In this document: one piece after another, positions 1-12,907 of the stretch
How the letters are laid out: every line of letters begins with the position of its first letter
How positions within the stretch are numbered: the stretch's first letter is position 1
Origin: Diphasiastrum complanatum
Lineage: Eukaryota; Streptophyta; Lycopodiopsida; Lycopodiales; Lycopodiaceae
Length of the DNA: 64,000 bases
Direction: 5' to 3'
Assembly (NCBI GenBank): GCA_029204225.1
Contig: CM055104.1
Location: 25,125,285 to 25,189,284, forward strand
Program-made: the position numbers and the translations under genes
Notes under the pieces: generated by a model
Told to the model about the DNA's origin: nothing
The model's input: only the letters and a program-made list of their open reading frames with translations
Database searches by the model: none

Positions 1-3000
1 ATATGACAATTTTTCAAAGTCATCATTTATGACATTTTTTTCTTTTATGATGACATAAAATGTGTAGATAAGTGGGCAAATAGAACTAGTTAGATGAATA
101 TAATAGTATAACACTCTTAAGTTGATATAAGTGTGTCATATACTTTTCGATACATGTCGATGATATGTATTCCAATGTATTAATATTGAATTCAATGGTA
201 TTGAACACGTGGCTAAGAATAATATGCGATATTGTATAACATTAAGGAGCTAAATATACACATAAATGAATGGATTATTGCATAATATGATAGATATATG
301 TGATCTAAACTTAAATCATCATTTCATGCAAACATCGGTGTGAATGATGGCCTAGAAAATTGTAAAAAAAAAATTCTTTATATGACAGCTTTTCAAAAGT
401 TGTCATTTATGCCAAAAACATGAACACGTTGATAGGTGTAATATCCCATGTATAACATAAGTAGCTAAATTTTCACCTAGATGAATACAAAAGATATATG
501 CTTAGATCATCATTTCATGCAAAAAAATTGGCATAAATGTCGGCCTTGAAAACTGTCATTTATTCTGGTTTATATTACACGTTTTCAAAAGCTATCATTT
601 GTGCCGAAAATTCTCTTTTTTTGAAGTTCTATGAATTAATGTGTAGATAAGTGGGCAAATAAAAGTAGTTAGATGGATATGACAATATAACACCCTTAAA
701 TTGTGTCATATGTTTTTTGATACACGTTGATGATATGTATTACAATGTATTAGTATTCAATCCGATGGTATTGAACACGTCGATAGATATAATATCCCAT
801 ATATAACATAAGTAGCTAAATTTACAGATGGATGAATACGATAGATATATGTGATACCTAGACTTAAATCATCATTTCATGCAAGAAACTGGCACAAATG
901 ATGGCCTAGAAAACTGTAGTTAATTTGTTTATATGACAGCTTTTGAAAAGCCATCATTTATGCCAAAATGACATTATCTTAGTATTGTGGCTTAAATGTG
1001 TAGATAAGGAGGTGCATAAAAGTAGTTGAATTGAGATAAAGATGTAACAATCTCAAGTTGATACAAGTGTCATATATTTTTTTGATACATGTCGATGTAT
1101 TGATATTGAATCCAATGGTATTGAACATGTGGATGGATATAATATCCCATGTATAACATAAGCAGGTAAAGTCACACATAAATGGATGGACTATTGCCTA
1201 TTCTGATAAATATATGTGATGCATAGACTTAAATATCAATTCATACAAAAAAATGGAATAAATGACGGTTTTTAAAAACCGTCATTTATTCTAGTTTATT
1301 TGACAGTTTTTCAGAAGCCTTAAAATTTTATGGCTTCATGTGTAGATAGTTGGGCAAATAAAAGTTGTTAGACGACTATGATAGTATAACATGCCTTTAA
1401 ATTGATATAAGCATGTCATATATTATTTGATACATGTCAATGATATGTATCAGTGTTGAACTGACAATATATAAATACATCGACAGTTATAATATCCCAT
1501 GGATTATTACCTATTATGATAAGTATATGTGATACCTAGACTTAAATATCAATTCATGCAAAAACTAGAATAAATGACAACCTAGAGACATCGTCATTTA
1601 TTCTGGTTTATATGACAGTTTTTCAGAAGCCGTCATTTATGCCAAAAATTACATTTTTTTTGAAGTTCTATGGCTTCATGTGTAAATAAGTGGGCAAATA
1701 AAAGTTGTAAGATGGATATGATAATATAAGATGCCTTTGAATTGATATAAGTGAATGTCATATATTGTTTGATACACGTCGACGATATGTATTGGTGTTG
1801 AACCGACAATATAGAACACGTCGATAGGTATAATATCTCATGTATAACCCAAGTAGATATATTTACACATGAATGGATGAATTATTGCTTATTATAATCA
1901 ATATATCTAATACATAGACTTAAATATCAATTCATGCAAAAAATGGAATAAATGACGGCCTAGAAAAATCGTCATTTATTCTGGTTTATATGACAGTTTT
2001 TTAGAAGATGTTAAATTACATTTTTTTTGAAGTTTTATGGCTTCATGTGTAAATAAGTGGGCAAATAAAAGTTGTAAAATGGATATGATAATATAACATG
2101 CCTTTAAATTGATATAAGTGTGTCATATATTGTTTGATACACATTGATGATATGTATACACGTCGATGATATATAGGTATAATATCTCATGTATAACCCA
2201 AGTAGGTATTTACACATGAATGGATGAATTATTGCTTATTATAATAAATATATCTAATACATAGACTTAAATATCAACTTATGCAAAAAATGGAATAAAT
2301 GACGGCCTAGAAAAATCGTCATTTATTCTAGTTTATATGACAGTTTTTCAAAAGCCGTCATTTTTGCCAAAAACTACATTTCTTTTTTAAGTTTTATAGC
2401 TTCATGTGTAGATGGTGGGCAAATAAAATTGTTAGATGGATATGTTAGTATAACATGCCTTTAAATCGATATAAGTGTGTCATATATTATTTGATACACG
2501 TCGATGATATAACCTGTGTTGAATCTGACAATATAGAATACATCGATGGGTCTAATATCCTATGTATAGCGCAGTAGATAAATTTACAAATGAATGGATG
2601 GATTACTGCCTATCATGATAAATATATGTGATCAATAGACTAATATATCAATTCACGTAAAAAATGGATTTAATGACAGCCTAGAGAAAGTGTCATTTAG
2701 TTTGGTCTATATGACAGTTTTCAGAAGCTGTCATTTATGCTAAAAATAATGTTTTTTAAGTTTTATGGCTTAATGGGTAGATAAGTGGGCAAATAAAAGT
2801 AGTTAGATGGATATGATAGTAGAACATGCCCTTAAATTGGTATAAGTGTGTCATATATTATTTGATACACCTCGATGATATGTGTTGGTGTTGAATCCGA
2901 CAATAAAGAACACGTTGATAGGTATAATATCCCATGTAAAACCCAAGTAGTGTTGAACTGAAAATATTATATACATCGATAGCTATAATATCCCATGTAA

Positions 3001-5821
3001 ACCCAAGTAGATAAATTTACACATGAATGGATGAATTACTGCCTATTATGATAAGTCTATGTGATACGTACACTTAAATATCAATTCATGCAAAAAATGC
3101 AATAGATGACGGCCTAAAAAACCATCATTTATTCTAGTTTATATGACAGTTTATCAGAAGCCGTCATTTATGCCAAAAATTATAGTTTTTTTGAAGTTTT
3201 ATAACTCCATGTGTAAATAAGTGGGCAAATAAAAATTGTTAGATGATATGTATTGGTGTTGAATCTGACAGTTTAGAACACGTGGATAGGTATAATATCC
3301 CATGCATAACCCAAGTAGGTAAATCTACTCATGAATGGATGGAGTACTATCTATTGTGATAAAGATATGTGATAAATAGACTTATATATCAATTCATGCA
3401 AAAAAATGGATTAAAGACGGCTTAGAAAAACCGTCATTTCTTCTGGTTTATATGACAGTGTTTCAGAAGCCATCATTTATGCCAAAAATAACGTTTCTTT
3501 AAGTTTTATGGCTTAATGGGTAGATAAGTTGGCAAATAAAAGTAGTTAGATGGATATAATAGTATAACATGCCCTTACATGGATATAAGTGTGTCATATA
3601 TTGTTTGATAAACAACAATGATATGTGTTAGTGTTGAATCCGACAATATAGAGCACATTGTATATATCAATTCATGCAAAAAAATGGATTAAACGACGGC
3701 CTAGAAAAACCGTCATTTAATTTAGTTTATATGACAGTTTTTGAAAAGTCGTCATTTATGACAAAAATAACGTTTTTTTTAAGCTTTATGGCTTAATGGG
3801 CAGATAAGTAGGCAAATAAAAGTAGTTAGATGGATATGATAGTATAACATGCCCTTAAATTGATATAAGTGTGTCATATATTGTTTGATACACGTCAATG
3901 ATATCTATTAGTGTTGAATCCGACAATATATATAACACAACGATAGGTCTAATATCCCATGTATAACCCAAGTAGGTAAATTTACACATGAATGGATGGA
4001 TTAATGCTTATTATGATAAGTATATGTGAGACATAGACTTAAATATCAATTCATGCAAAAAATCAAATAAATGATGGCCTAGAAAACCATCATTTCTGTT
4101 GCTTTTTATGATAGTTTTTCAGAAGCCGTCATTTATGCCAAAAATTACATTTTTTTTGAAGTTTTATGGCTTCATGGGTAGATAAGTGGGCAAATAAAAG
4201 CTGTTAGACGAATATGATAGTATAACATGCCTTTAAATCGATATAAGTGTGTCATATATTGTTTCATACACGTCGATGATATGTATTAGTGTTGAATCGA
4301 CAATATAGACACGTCGATAGGTATAATATCCCATGTATAACCCACGTAGGTATGTTCAAACATAAATGGATGAATTATTGCTTATTATAATACATATATT
4401 TGATACATAGACTTAAATATCAATTCATGCAAAAAATGGAGTAAATGACGGCTTAGAAAACCGTCATTTATTCTGACTTATATGACAGTTTTTCAGAAGC
4501 CGTCATTTATGCCAAAAATTACATTTTTTTGAAGTTTATAGCTTCATGTGTAGATGAGTGGCAAATAAAAATTATTAGATGGATATGTTAGTATAACATA
4601 CCTTTAAATTGATATAAGTGTGTCATATATTATTTGATACACGTCGATGATATGTACTGGTGTTGAATCCGACAATATAGAACCCGTCAATAGGTATAAT
4701 ATCCCATGTATAACCCAAGCAAAAATATTTACACATGGATGGATAAATAATTGCTTATTATGATAAATATATTTCATACATACACTTAAATATCAAAATA
4801 AATGATGGCCTAGAAAACCGTCATTTATTCTGGTTTATATGACAGTTTTTCAGAAGCCGTCATTTAAGCCAAAAATTATGTTCTTTAAAGTTTTATGGCT
4901 TAATGTGTAAATAAGTGGGCAAATAAAAGTAATTAGATGGATCCAATAGTATTATAACATGCCTTTAAATTGATATAAATGTGTCATATATTTTTTGATA
5001 CACATCGATGATATGTATTAGTGTTGAATCCAACAGTTTAGAACACGTCAATAGGTATAATATTCCATGTATAACCCAAGTAGGTAAATTTACACGTGAA
5101 TGGATAAATTATTGCCTATTATGATAACTATATGTGATACATAGACTTAAATATAAATTCAGGCAAAAAAGTGGAATAGATGACGGCCTAGAAAATCATC
5201 GTTTATTCTGGTTTATATGATAGTTTTTCAGAAGCCATCATTTATGCCAAGAAATAACATTTTTTTGAAATTTTATGGCTTCATGTGTAGACAAGTGGGC
5301 AAATTAAAATTGTTAGATGAATATGATAGTATAACATGCCTTTAAATTGATATAAGTGTGTCACATATTGTTTGATACACATCCATTATATGTATTGGTA
5401 TTGAATCTGACAGTTTAGAACACATGGATAGGTATATTATCCCATGCATAAGCCAAGTAGCTAAATTTACACATGAATGGAAGGATTACTACCTATTATG
5501 ATAAATAGACTTACGTATCAATTCATGCAAAAAAATGGATTAAGAGATGGCCTATAAAAACCGTCATTTATTCTGGTTTATATGACAGTTTTTCAAAAGC
5601 CGTCATTAATGCCAAAAATAATGTTTTTTTAAGTGTTATGGCTTAATGCGTAGATAAGTGGGCAAGTAAAAGTAACTAGATGGGGTGGTCATATATTGTT
5701 CCATACACGTCGATGATATGTATTAGTGTTGAATCGACAATATAGAACACGTCGATAGGTATAATATCCCATCTATAACCCAAGTAGGTATATTTACACA
5801 TGAATGGATGAATTATTGTTT

Positions 5822-5888
<67 letters not shown>

Positions 5889-7008
5889 ACATAGACTTAA
5901 ATATCAATTCATGCAAAAAATAAAATAAATGACGGCCTAGAACACCGTCACTTATTCTGGTTTATATGACAATTTTTCATAAGCCGTCATTTATGCCAAA
6001 AATTACATTTTTTTGAAGTTTATAGCTTCATGTGTAGGTGAGTGGGCAAATAAAAATTGTTAGATGGATATGATAGTATAACATGCCTTTAAATTGATAT
6101 AAGTATGTCATATATTGTTTGATACACGTCGATGATATGCACAAGTGTTGAATTCGACAATATAGAACATGTCCAACAAGTATAATAATTCATGTATAAC
6201 CCAAGTAGGTATATTTACACATGGATGGATGAATTATTGCTTATTAAGATAAATATATTTGATACATAGACTTAAATATCAATTCATGCAAAAAATGAAA
6301 TAGATGACGGCCTAGAAAACCGTCATTTATTTTGGTTTATATGACAGTTTTTTAGAAGCCGTCATTTAAGCCAAAAATTACGTACTTTAAAGTTTTATGA
6401 CCTAATGTGTAAATAAGTGGGCAAATAAAATCTAATAGTATAATATGCCTTTAAATTGATATAAATGTGTCATATATTGATTGATACACGTCGATAATAT
6501 GTATTAGTGTTGAATCCGACAATTTAGAATACGTCGATAGATATAATATCCCATATATAACCCAAGTAGGTAAATTTACACATGAATGGATAAATTATTG
6601 CCTATTATGATAACTATATGTGATACATAGACTCAAATATAAATTCATGCAAAAGGTGGAATAAATGACGGCCTAGAAAACTGTCATGTATTCTAGTTTA
6701 TATGCTAGTTTTTTCAAAAGCCGTCATTTATGCCAAAAGTTACATTTTTTTTAAAAGTTTTATGGCTTCATGTATAGATAAATGGGCAAATGAAAGTTTT
6801 TAGATAGATATGATAGTATAACATGCCCTTAAATTGATACAAGTGTGTTATATATTGTTTGATACATGTCGATGATATCTGTTAGTGTTGAAGTCGACAA
6901 CATAGAACACGTTGATAAGGTCTAATATCCCATCTATAACCCAAGTAGGTAAATTTACACATGAATGGATGGATTGCTGCCTATTATGATAAGTATATGT
7001 GAGACATA
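1..7008. repeat. CACTA-like palindromic tandem array, about 20 units
   Basis: About twenty diverged head-to-tail units fill this stretch, with spacing mostly near 365 bp (range about 290-430 because of internal deletions). Each unit has a core of two adjacent inverted repeats: ATGACGG-loop-CCGTCAT, followed after about 15 bp by ATGACAG or ATGACGG, a T-rich loop, and GCCGTCAT. Cores are visible near 345, 540, 900, 1265, 1575, 1950, 2300, 2680, 3110, 3415, 3695, 4070, 4445, 4805, 5180, 5540, 5930, 6305 and 6665. The rest of the unit is AT-rich and non-coding. Palindromes with GACGG/CCGTC arms are typical of subterminal regions of plant CACTA (En/Spm) transposons, where the element-encoded DNA-binding protein sits. 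That this array derives from a CACTA end is inference; no CACTA terminus was found. Confidence 0.8.
5828..5884. repeat. (TA)n microsatellite
   Basis: Uninterrupted TA dinucleotide run inside one unit of the tandem array, at the spot where other units read TTATTATAATAAATATAT. It is a local expansion of an already TA-rich segment. Confidence 0.95.
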
Positions 7009-7786
7009 TGTGAAAAATTGGAAAAAATCTAGCTTGGCAATTGCATGTTTTTTATATTTGTGAGTACATTTCACATGTATGGAGCATGTTCCCACATGTG
7101 TAAAATAGTTTATCTTAGTCTTAGGGGTTTCATAAAGTTTTTATGTCAAGCTTCTTTGTGTAGAGTTGTGATAGGACCAAAAATTGGCATAGATGGCAAA
7201 TTGGCAAAATGCACATGTAATGCCTCTATTGAGCCAAAAGTGAGTCATGATGCAATCTCGAGCTAGATAGGCACATGAATAGGGTTTTGACACTTGTAAG
7301 AAAGTAATTTGATGTGTGATAGAGTCAACAGTCGGTTTTGACCAAGGGGTGCAATCTTAGGAGAGTGCAAAAGTTCATGATATTTTGTGTTTCAATCTTA
7401 GGAGAGTGCAAAAGTTCATGATATTGTAGGTTGATCAGGTGTTGATCAAGTGTCATCAATTCTATGTGTTGAATTGGCTAGTTTTGTGCAACAAAGAGAT
7501 CTGAGAGGTTCCATATCTTTGTGATTTCTTCTTGGATTCATTTGTTGACTTTCAAGAGAGTGCTAAGTGCATTGGTATAGGTTGAAAGAAAAGATCGTAT
7601 CATTTCAACATGGCTACAAATGGAGGCTTCATGTTGGAGAGCAATGATAGGCTTACCTCAAGCAACTATTCATCTTGGAAGGTGAGAATGGAGTCTCTCC
7701 TTGAGATGAATGAGTTGATGGACATTGTTGTAGGTGTGGATGAGAGCTTTCTTTGGCCTCCTATCATACCTAAATTGTTCTTGGGC
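7009..7786 (+). mobile_element. Truncated copia element: LTR start, leader and gag N-terminus
   Basis: The start TGTGAAAAATTGG followed by ATCTAGCTTGGCAA matches LTR starts at 30942 (+) and 60423 (-). It interrupts an array unit after GAGACATA. The leader and the first gag codons (from 7610) resemble those of the copia element at 52.2-52.5 kb. Gag is cut after about 59 codons by the LTR-like sequence starting at 7787. A roughly 37-bp segment is directly duplicated at about 7350 and 7393. No clear primer-binding site remains; CATTGGTATAGG near 7570 may be its decayed form. Confidence 0.6.
7610..7786 (+). pseudogene. Copia gag N-terminal fragment
   Basis: This reading frame begins MATNGG and continues LESNDRLTSSNYSSWKVRM, the conserved start of plant copia gag polyproteins (the DUF4219/UBN2-type region with the Trp-Lys-x-Arg-Met motif). 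The gag proteins at 17571 (-), 31564 (+) and 52392 (+) share the arrangement. It runs for about 59 codons and then enters LTR-like sequence, so capsid, zinc knuckle and all pol domains are missing. It is the remains of a retrotransposon structural gene, not a host gene. Confidence 0.75.
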
Positions 7787-8490
7787 TGTTGAAATTTCAC
7801 AATTCTAGCTTGACCAATTTTGGTCACATGCATTGTAATTGGCAAAGTGGCCATGTAAGTAGATGCCACACGTGCCAAATCACATAGGATGCTTTCCAAA
7901 GACTTCATTCCTCATATTACACTATGATAGTATCTTTGAAATGAGGCCAAAATTTGTTAAGATAGGCTAGAGAAATTCTAGGATCTGAAAAAAGCACGTT
8001 TTACATTGTTTTTGGATCTTGAGATCTTGATCCCAAGTTAGGGTGGATCCAATGTCCTATTAGATTATATATTAGGGTTAGGGTATGATAAGTTCATAGG
8101 TGCCCTAATATGCTCAGATCTGAGCTTGAAAAGTATAAATGTATGATGGGATCTCCATCCAAATATGAAGAAAAATCGAGTTTTTTCACTTCTATCAACA
8201 TTGTCTTTGGGTGGCGAGTTCTAGCTATTGGATGTGAGTGTTTTTATGCACTAATTACTTGATTTGGAAGGTACTAAAATTTTTTTACAGGTCTGAGAAG
8301 TTTGCTGCACTTTACTTTAGTGTGTTTGATCAAATCTATGTGCCTATTGTGGAGTTAAATGCCAAATTAGCTAGTTTTGGTAACTAGTCTTGATTCTAGC
8401 TCATAGTTTGGATCTAGATATTTGATTTGTGCATCCTTCATCACTTTTAGGATTGATTGGGATCGAATTTTCTGAAATTTTGTCACCAAC
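7787..8490 (+). mobile_element. Probable solo copia LTR nested in gag
   Basis: It starts TGTTGAAATTTCACAATTCT and continues with stretches clearly related to the family A LTR read on its coding strand (TGTTAAAAATTCACAATTCT, then CTAGCTTGAC, then CACACGTGCCAAAT). It lies directly in the truncated gag. The right end is uncertain (about 8470-8500, near TTTTGTCACCAACA) and I could not find a matching 5-bp duplication. No coding sequence is seen in it. Confidence 0.5.
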
Positions 8491-8621
8491 AATCACACAA
8501 CATCAATGTAGAGAAGAGGGAAGAATAGAAGTAAAAAAACTCTTCCAAATATGGTCAAATGATAATGAAATCACAATGGTGGGTTGTCCACACATTACCT
8601 ACTAGATATATGCATGAGATA

Positions 8622-8623
<2 letters not shown>

Positions 8624-8654
<31 letters not shown>
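8624..8654. repeat. (CT)n microsatellite
   Basis: CT dinucleotide run between the LTR-like sequence and the resumed, diverged array unit. Confidence 0.95.
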
Positions 8655-8655
<1 letters not shown>

Positions 8656-8684
8656 GAGTTATATACCCTAGAATTGCAACTATG

Positions 8685-8958
8685 TCTCCTATCAATGTAT
8701 TAATGGATCAAAAGATATTGAACACATGTCAATAGTTATAACACCGAATGTATAAGATAATTAGCTACATGCACACATACATGGATTCATGTATAATATG
8801 ATACATCTATGTGACATGCACTATTAAATTATCATTTTACAAAACTGACATAAATGACAACCTAGAAAAGCCATCATTTATGCCAAGTTTGTGATTTTCT
8901 GTTTGTGGATTGATTTGTAGATAGGTGGGAACATAAAAGTAGATAAATGAATCTAATA
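8685..8958. repeat. Diverged array unit, left of gypsy insertion
   Basis: The order of landmarks matches the 1-7 kb units: ATTGAACACATGTCAATAG, then TATAACACCGAATGTATAA, then AATGACAACCTAGAAAAGCC, then ATCATTTATGCC. It stops at the GTACA that flanks the gypsy element and resumes at 22634. Confidence 0.7.
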
Positions 8959-8963
8959 GTACA
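8959..8963. repeat. Left target-site duplication of gypsy element (GTACA)
   Basis: GTACA precedes the element here and follows it at 22634-22638. Removing everything between the copies restores an array-like segment (AATAGTACAGAACTCT). Confidence 0.7.
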
Positions 8964-9479
8964 TAAAGCGTCCCCCAGGACTCCCAACCGAGATAGAGCT
9001 TCCTAGAACATCAAAGGGAGGATTGCAGTAGACGAAACCGTCCCAACCAAACCTAGACCATCTGATCTAGCCCCCGAGCAATCCAGGAGAAAGGCAAGCC
9101 ACAGGAAGAGCGCTTCACAGACTGATAGCATAATGGCCATAGACTCTTCTATGATCCTCATAGACAATGGTGAGGGTATATATAGAGATATAGGCAACCC
9201 CACCTGCCCATGCACTGAATCCACATGAAAGTACTCTAACTGATCATGCCAATCCCCCATGCATGTCCACTGCATGTAGGTACCCCTAACCCATAATAGT
9301 CAAGACCCATGCATAAGCACAGTGCACGTACATCCTATCCCATACTAGGATGCAACACACATACCTATACCGCATGCGGGTATGACCCCATGGTCCTACT
9401 CAACTACTATCCAGATTAGGCCTGGCCCCTACGTCCAAGTCAGCCCCTAATGGTACAAACCCCCCTTAGGGCCGTAACA
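8964..9479 (-). repeat. Gypsy 3' LTR
   Basis: 516 bp, highly similar to 21951-22633, including ACTCCCAACCGAGATAGAG and the AGGGCCGTAACA end. On the minus strand it follows the polypurine tract AAATAAGGGGGGAAGTA. Confidence 0.8.
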
Positions 9480-9549
9480 TACTTCCCCCCTTATTTTAGT
9501 TCTGTCCTCAGAACTCAAAGTCCGAGAAAATTAGATTACCTTCTAGTTC

Positions 9550-9759
9550 CTATGAAACCTCATCCTCAGAATATCCTTTCCAACGAACCAGATGCCCAAT
9601 AACCTCCCGATTACGCAATCGCTTGGATCTTGTATCAAGAATCTTTTCAGACTCTAAAGGAATCCTTTCAGATAAGTCTTCAAATGAATCTAAACTTTTA
9701 CCAGAACCAAGGTAATCCCTCACATGTGAACTCATCTCTAGACGATTAACATGGAACAT
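9550..9759 (-). pseudogene. Gypsy integrase C-terminal tail with chromodomain
   Basis: The minus-strand frame contains SERIPLESEKILDTRSKRL, then REVIGHLVRWKGYSEDE. The second stretch is the aromatic-cage/WKGY core of a chromodomain as found at the integrase C-terminus of chromovirus-type Ty3/gypsy elements, where it is thought to guide integration into heterochromatin. Directly upstream on the same strand is the rest of integrase (9804-10127), separated by frame disruption. The domain is only about 60 residues and the frame ends before the LTR. Confidence 0.8.
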
Positions 9760-9803
9760 GGAATGAGACTTGATTCCCTCTGATAATCCTATCTGGTAAA
9801 AGA

Positions 9804-10127
9804 TTATTCAAGATTTTGTATGGTCCACAATAACGAGCAGACAACTTGTAATGCTTTCCCAGTACTCATTACCTTAGAAGCCTTCAGAATTCTAAGATAC
9901 ACCCAATCTCCAACTTGAACCTCTCGAGGCGATCTTTTCATATTAGCAAAATGTCTTACCTGATCCTGGGCACTTAGAACATTTTTACGTGCTAACTGCA
10001 ACATTTCTTGCATTTCACACAAGAAATCCGCTACTTTTGGAACTTTAATCGACTCAGTTTCAACCGTTATCAGAGATCTAGGCTGAAATCCATACATAAG
10101 CATAAACATACTATATATAATAGCCAA
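9804..10127 (-). pseudogene. Gypsy integrase C-terminal region
   Basis: The minus-strand reading frame contains LMYGFQPRS, then a helical segment ending QVRHFANMKRSPREVQVGDW, then VYLRI. This is the usual order at the end of Ty3/gypsy integrase: the YG..P motif, the coiled K/R-rich helix, then the GDxVxL beta-strand (GPY/F-like module). It lies between the degenerate integrase core and the chromodomain. The frame is broken on both sides, so it cannot produce a complete integrase. Confidence 0.75.
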
Positions 10128-10129
10128 AT

Positions 10130-12907
10130 TCTTACAACTAATAACTCAATCAATGGAAGATACCTTATCCAACGAGATTGCCATAAGGAGACTGATGCAC
10201 AAATCATCCAACCTTATCACTCACATTACCCTCTCTTGAAAGTCAAATATAGACTGGAACCTGAACTATGATTCGTCAATCATTATTCACTGGATTCTTA
10301 TTCTATACTTGAAAATAAGAGAACGTGAATGTAACTACTCTTAAAGACATGAGAGTTTCTCCACAAAAATCCTTTCCACTAGAAAAGTTCCCGATTTATG
10401 CGAACCTAATCTCTATACAATGTCAATAAGTCAAAGTTCCATCCAGAATACATCTAGATCTCAATACTCTTAAGTTCTGATCTAATAACTTAAGATCAAT
10501 TAACTTCATTAATGAAGCCATGGGCTTTTGGTTCCACCAATTATCCAACTCCAATTGAGTTTCCAGGACAATTTATTTTCAAACAAAAATAATTAGAACC
10601 AAAAGTTTCTACATATCTTATGTAAATCACCCATTACCTGAGTCACAAAATAACTCATAATGGCTATGACTTACAGGCAATACAACTTATGTACAATATC
10701 AACAGATAAAGATTTTTTGTAGACTTGTCCCACAACTCAGACGCTTACACTATAGTCTTTACTGGAATAAACATAACCAATTTAGTTAACTGGTCAACTA
10801 TGACCCAAATTGCACCATTCTTGCTCATTCATTCACGGTAAACCAACTACAAAATCCATCAAGATACTATCCCATCATTTAATAGGTTTATCTAATGGAT
10901 GCAGTAGCCTACCAGCCTTCACGCAATCAGTATTACTCCACTGGCACTGTTATCAATTCAACACATAAGATTCTATGAAAGGTATTAACTTTGGCCAAAA
11001 GAAAATCCTCCATACCAAATCTATGCACCAAGAAAGAAATTGTCATAAGACACTTCTCAACAATATGTCTATGTTTCCTGACTAGTTTATGCATGCAAAT
11101 AAACTCAGTCCAATGATCTCATAGTGAATCCACAGGATTAAGAATTTGCGCAAAAACACATGATCCCACTATGAATCATTACATAGCATATCTCCACAGA
11201 CCATACCCAATCTGTATATATTAGATGCCTAACTGAGAATCATGTAACCCAGTTATCATGAGAGAGACTCTTTCTGAAAAGGTGCTTTTTCCTTGTATGA
11301 GAAACCAAAATCTCAATCAAAGATTTTTTCCCAAAACAATATATCATTTGCCAAAAAATTCTTTCTTTGCATCAACTCTTAGTTCTCACAACTCAAGTTG
11401 ATCAAACCAACAAGGAACCACCTAAACAACCCTTTCTTGTAATAGGATCACCTAATACCAACCTGACTGGTTCATAATTAGTGACTTCCTATTCATACAA
11501 GAATTACTTAAAAAACTTTCCCATATATCTTCTAACTTTTTCTTAACAATCCTTAGAAGATTCCAACAACATCCATAATATCCTATCAATTCTGATTCAA
11601 AACCAAGTCCTTCATCTATATACACACGGATTCAATCTAGAATCAATAACATAGATGTTTTTTCCAAGGCAACTTCCTATCAATTACTTTCCCCCCTTTT
11701 AACAGGAAACTCCACAAGTTTCTAATAAAAGTCATATCACACCAGATACAGTCTAGGAGAAGTCTTATTGAAGATCCCACTGAACCGGACAAGTCGATAG
11801 CAAATGTTGCATCAACTAACTCCAAGACAGTTAATGACCCAACATACTAGCGTAACAACTTATCCAAAGGTATTCTTCTTTGATAATAGAAACCATTACC
11901 TCTTGGGAAACTGACTTGAATAGATTAGAAAAGGATTCGCACATGGATCAACGAATTGTTCCTAATTAGTTATCCATGAATACCATTGTTAATCTATGAA
12001 AAATTATTTAACCTTTCATGCACTATCATCCAAGGAATTACATGGAATCAGGTTATTAGATTCAAAAACAAGAAATTTTCAAATATATAAGATAGCACTT
12101 AGGGTTCCCTATTTTGCGATTTGAGATATCCACAAAGGGGTCATGACCAATACCTCAACAATTCCTACAGAAAAACCCTCTTGTGACCCATAGCAATTGG
12201 CATCTCTCAAGTCATACAAGCTTTACTATGGTCACACTGATCAGTTAGTTTCAAATCATCTCTTTGGAATCGCCTGCGTCCCATACCACAGGTTCTTCCT
12301 CCAAGATGACCGTCCACTTTCCGATCAACAATCCAAAAATCAATTGATTTCATTGGAACTCACAAAACCTTCAGAGATTCTCACAATCTCAAGATTCAAT
12401 AAATGATTCAGGTAACTTAAGAATCCATTTACCGGTACTATGCCAAGTTTCCGGGAATTACTCAATTCCAACTTCATAGTACAAATTCCAACTTACGTCT
12501 CTTTCTCACTTTTCTGAATCTGTTAGTGACTCAAAAATCCGTTAAGTTGACAGATTTAGAAATTGGAAAGGACAAGCGGAAAACAATATCCATTCAAAAG
12601 AGAATTTACGGTTCTATTGTTCTTTTTTCAACTCATTCATTTGGACTTAAATTTATTCTAGAGCTTGGGCCTTTTTGACTGGACCTTGGTCAAATTTTCG
12701 TGAAAGTTTGGATCCTAGTCACTAATTCACGATTGCCCAAAAAAGCGATTGAAAAACAAATATTTACAGAGTATCCATTTGATGAATTGTTAACAATATA
12801 GCTATTTCCAATGGTTGTGGATGATCACCATCATATCGTTTCATTATGATGCAAACTACATGGCAAGTGCATGTGCGTGTTTGTGTTTTTAAATTGCATG
12901 TTGGTGT
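10130..12907 (-). pseudogene. Degenerate gypsy pol (integrase core and upstream)
   Basis: There is no long frame, but minus-strand translation of about 10780-10920 gives a recognisable integrase core: a Trp-Asp-Ser-Ile-Leu-Met-Asp-Phe-Val segment (first catalytic Asp), then GLP, then a stretch resembling the usual WVIVDRLTK region with stops. Further right only isolated fragments are readable, for example 11643-11825. RT and RNase H must once have been here, but I could not delimit them. The copia element inserts at 12908. Confidence 0.55.

Noticed and set aside
1-7008. CRISPR-like appearance of regularly spaced short palindromes
   Set aside because: Spacing is about 365 bp, units are homologous over their full length, and the genome is a plant. 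It is a tandem repeat.
7045-7266. A 73-codon plus-strand frame
   Set aside because: It lies in the copia LTR/leader and has no gag motif.
12197-12406. A 69-codon plus-strand frame in the gypsy interior
   Set aside because: It is antisense to degenerate pol, with no motif. It looks like a chance frame.
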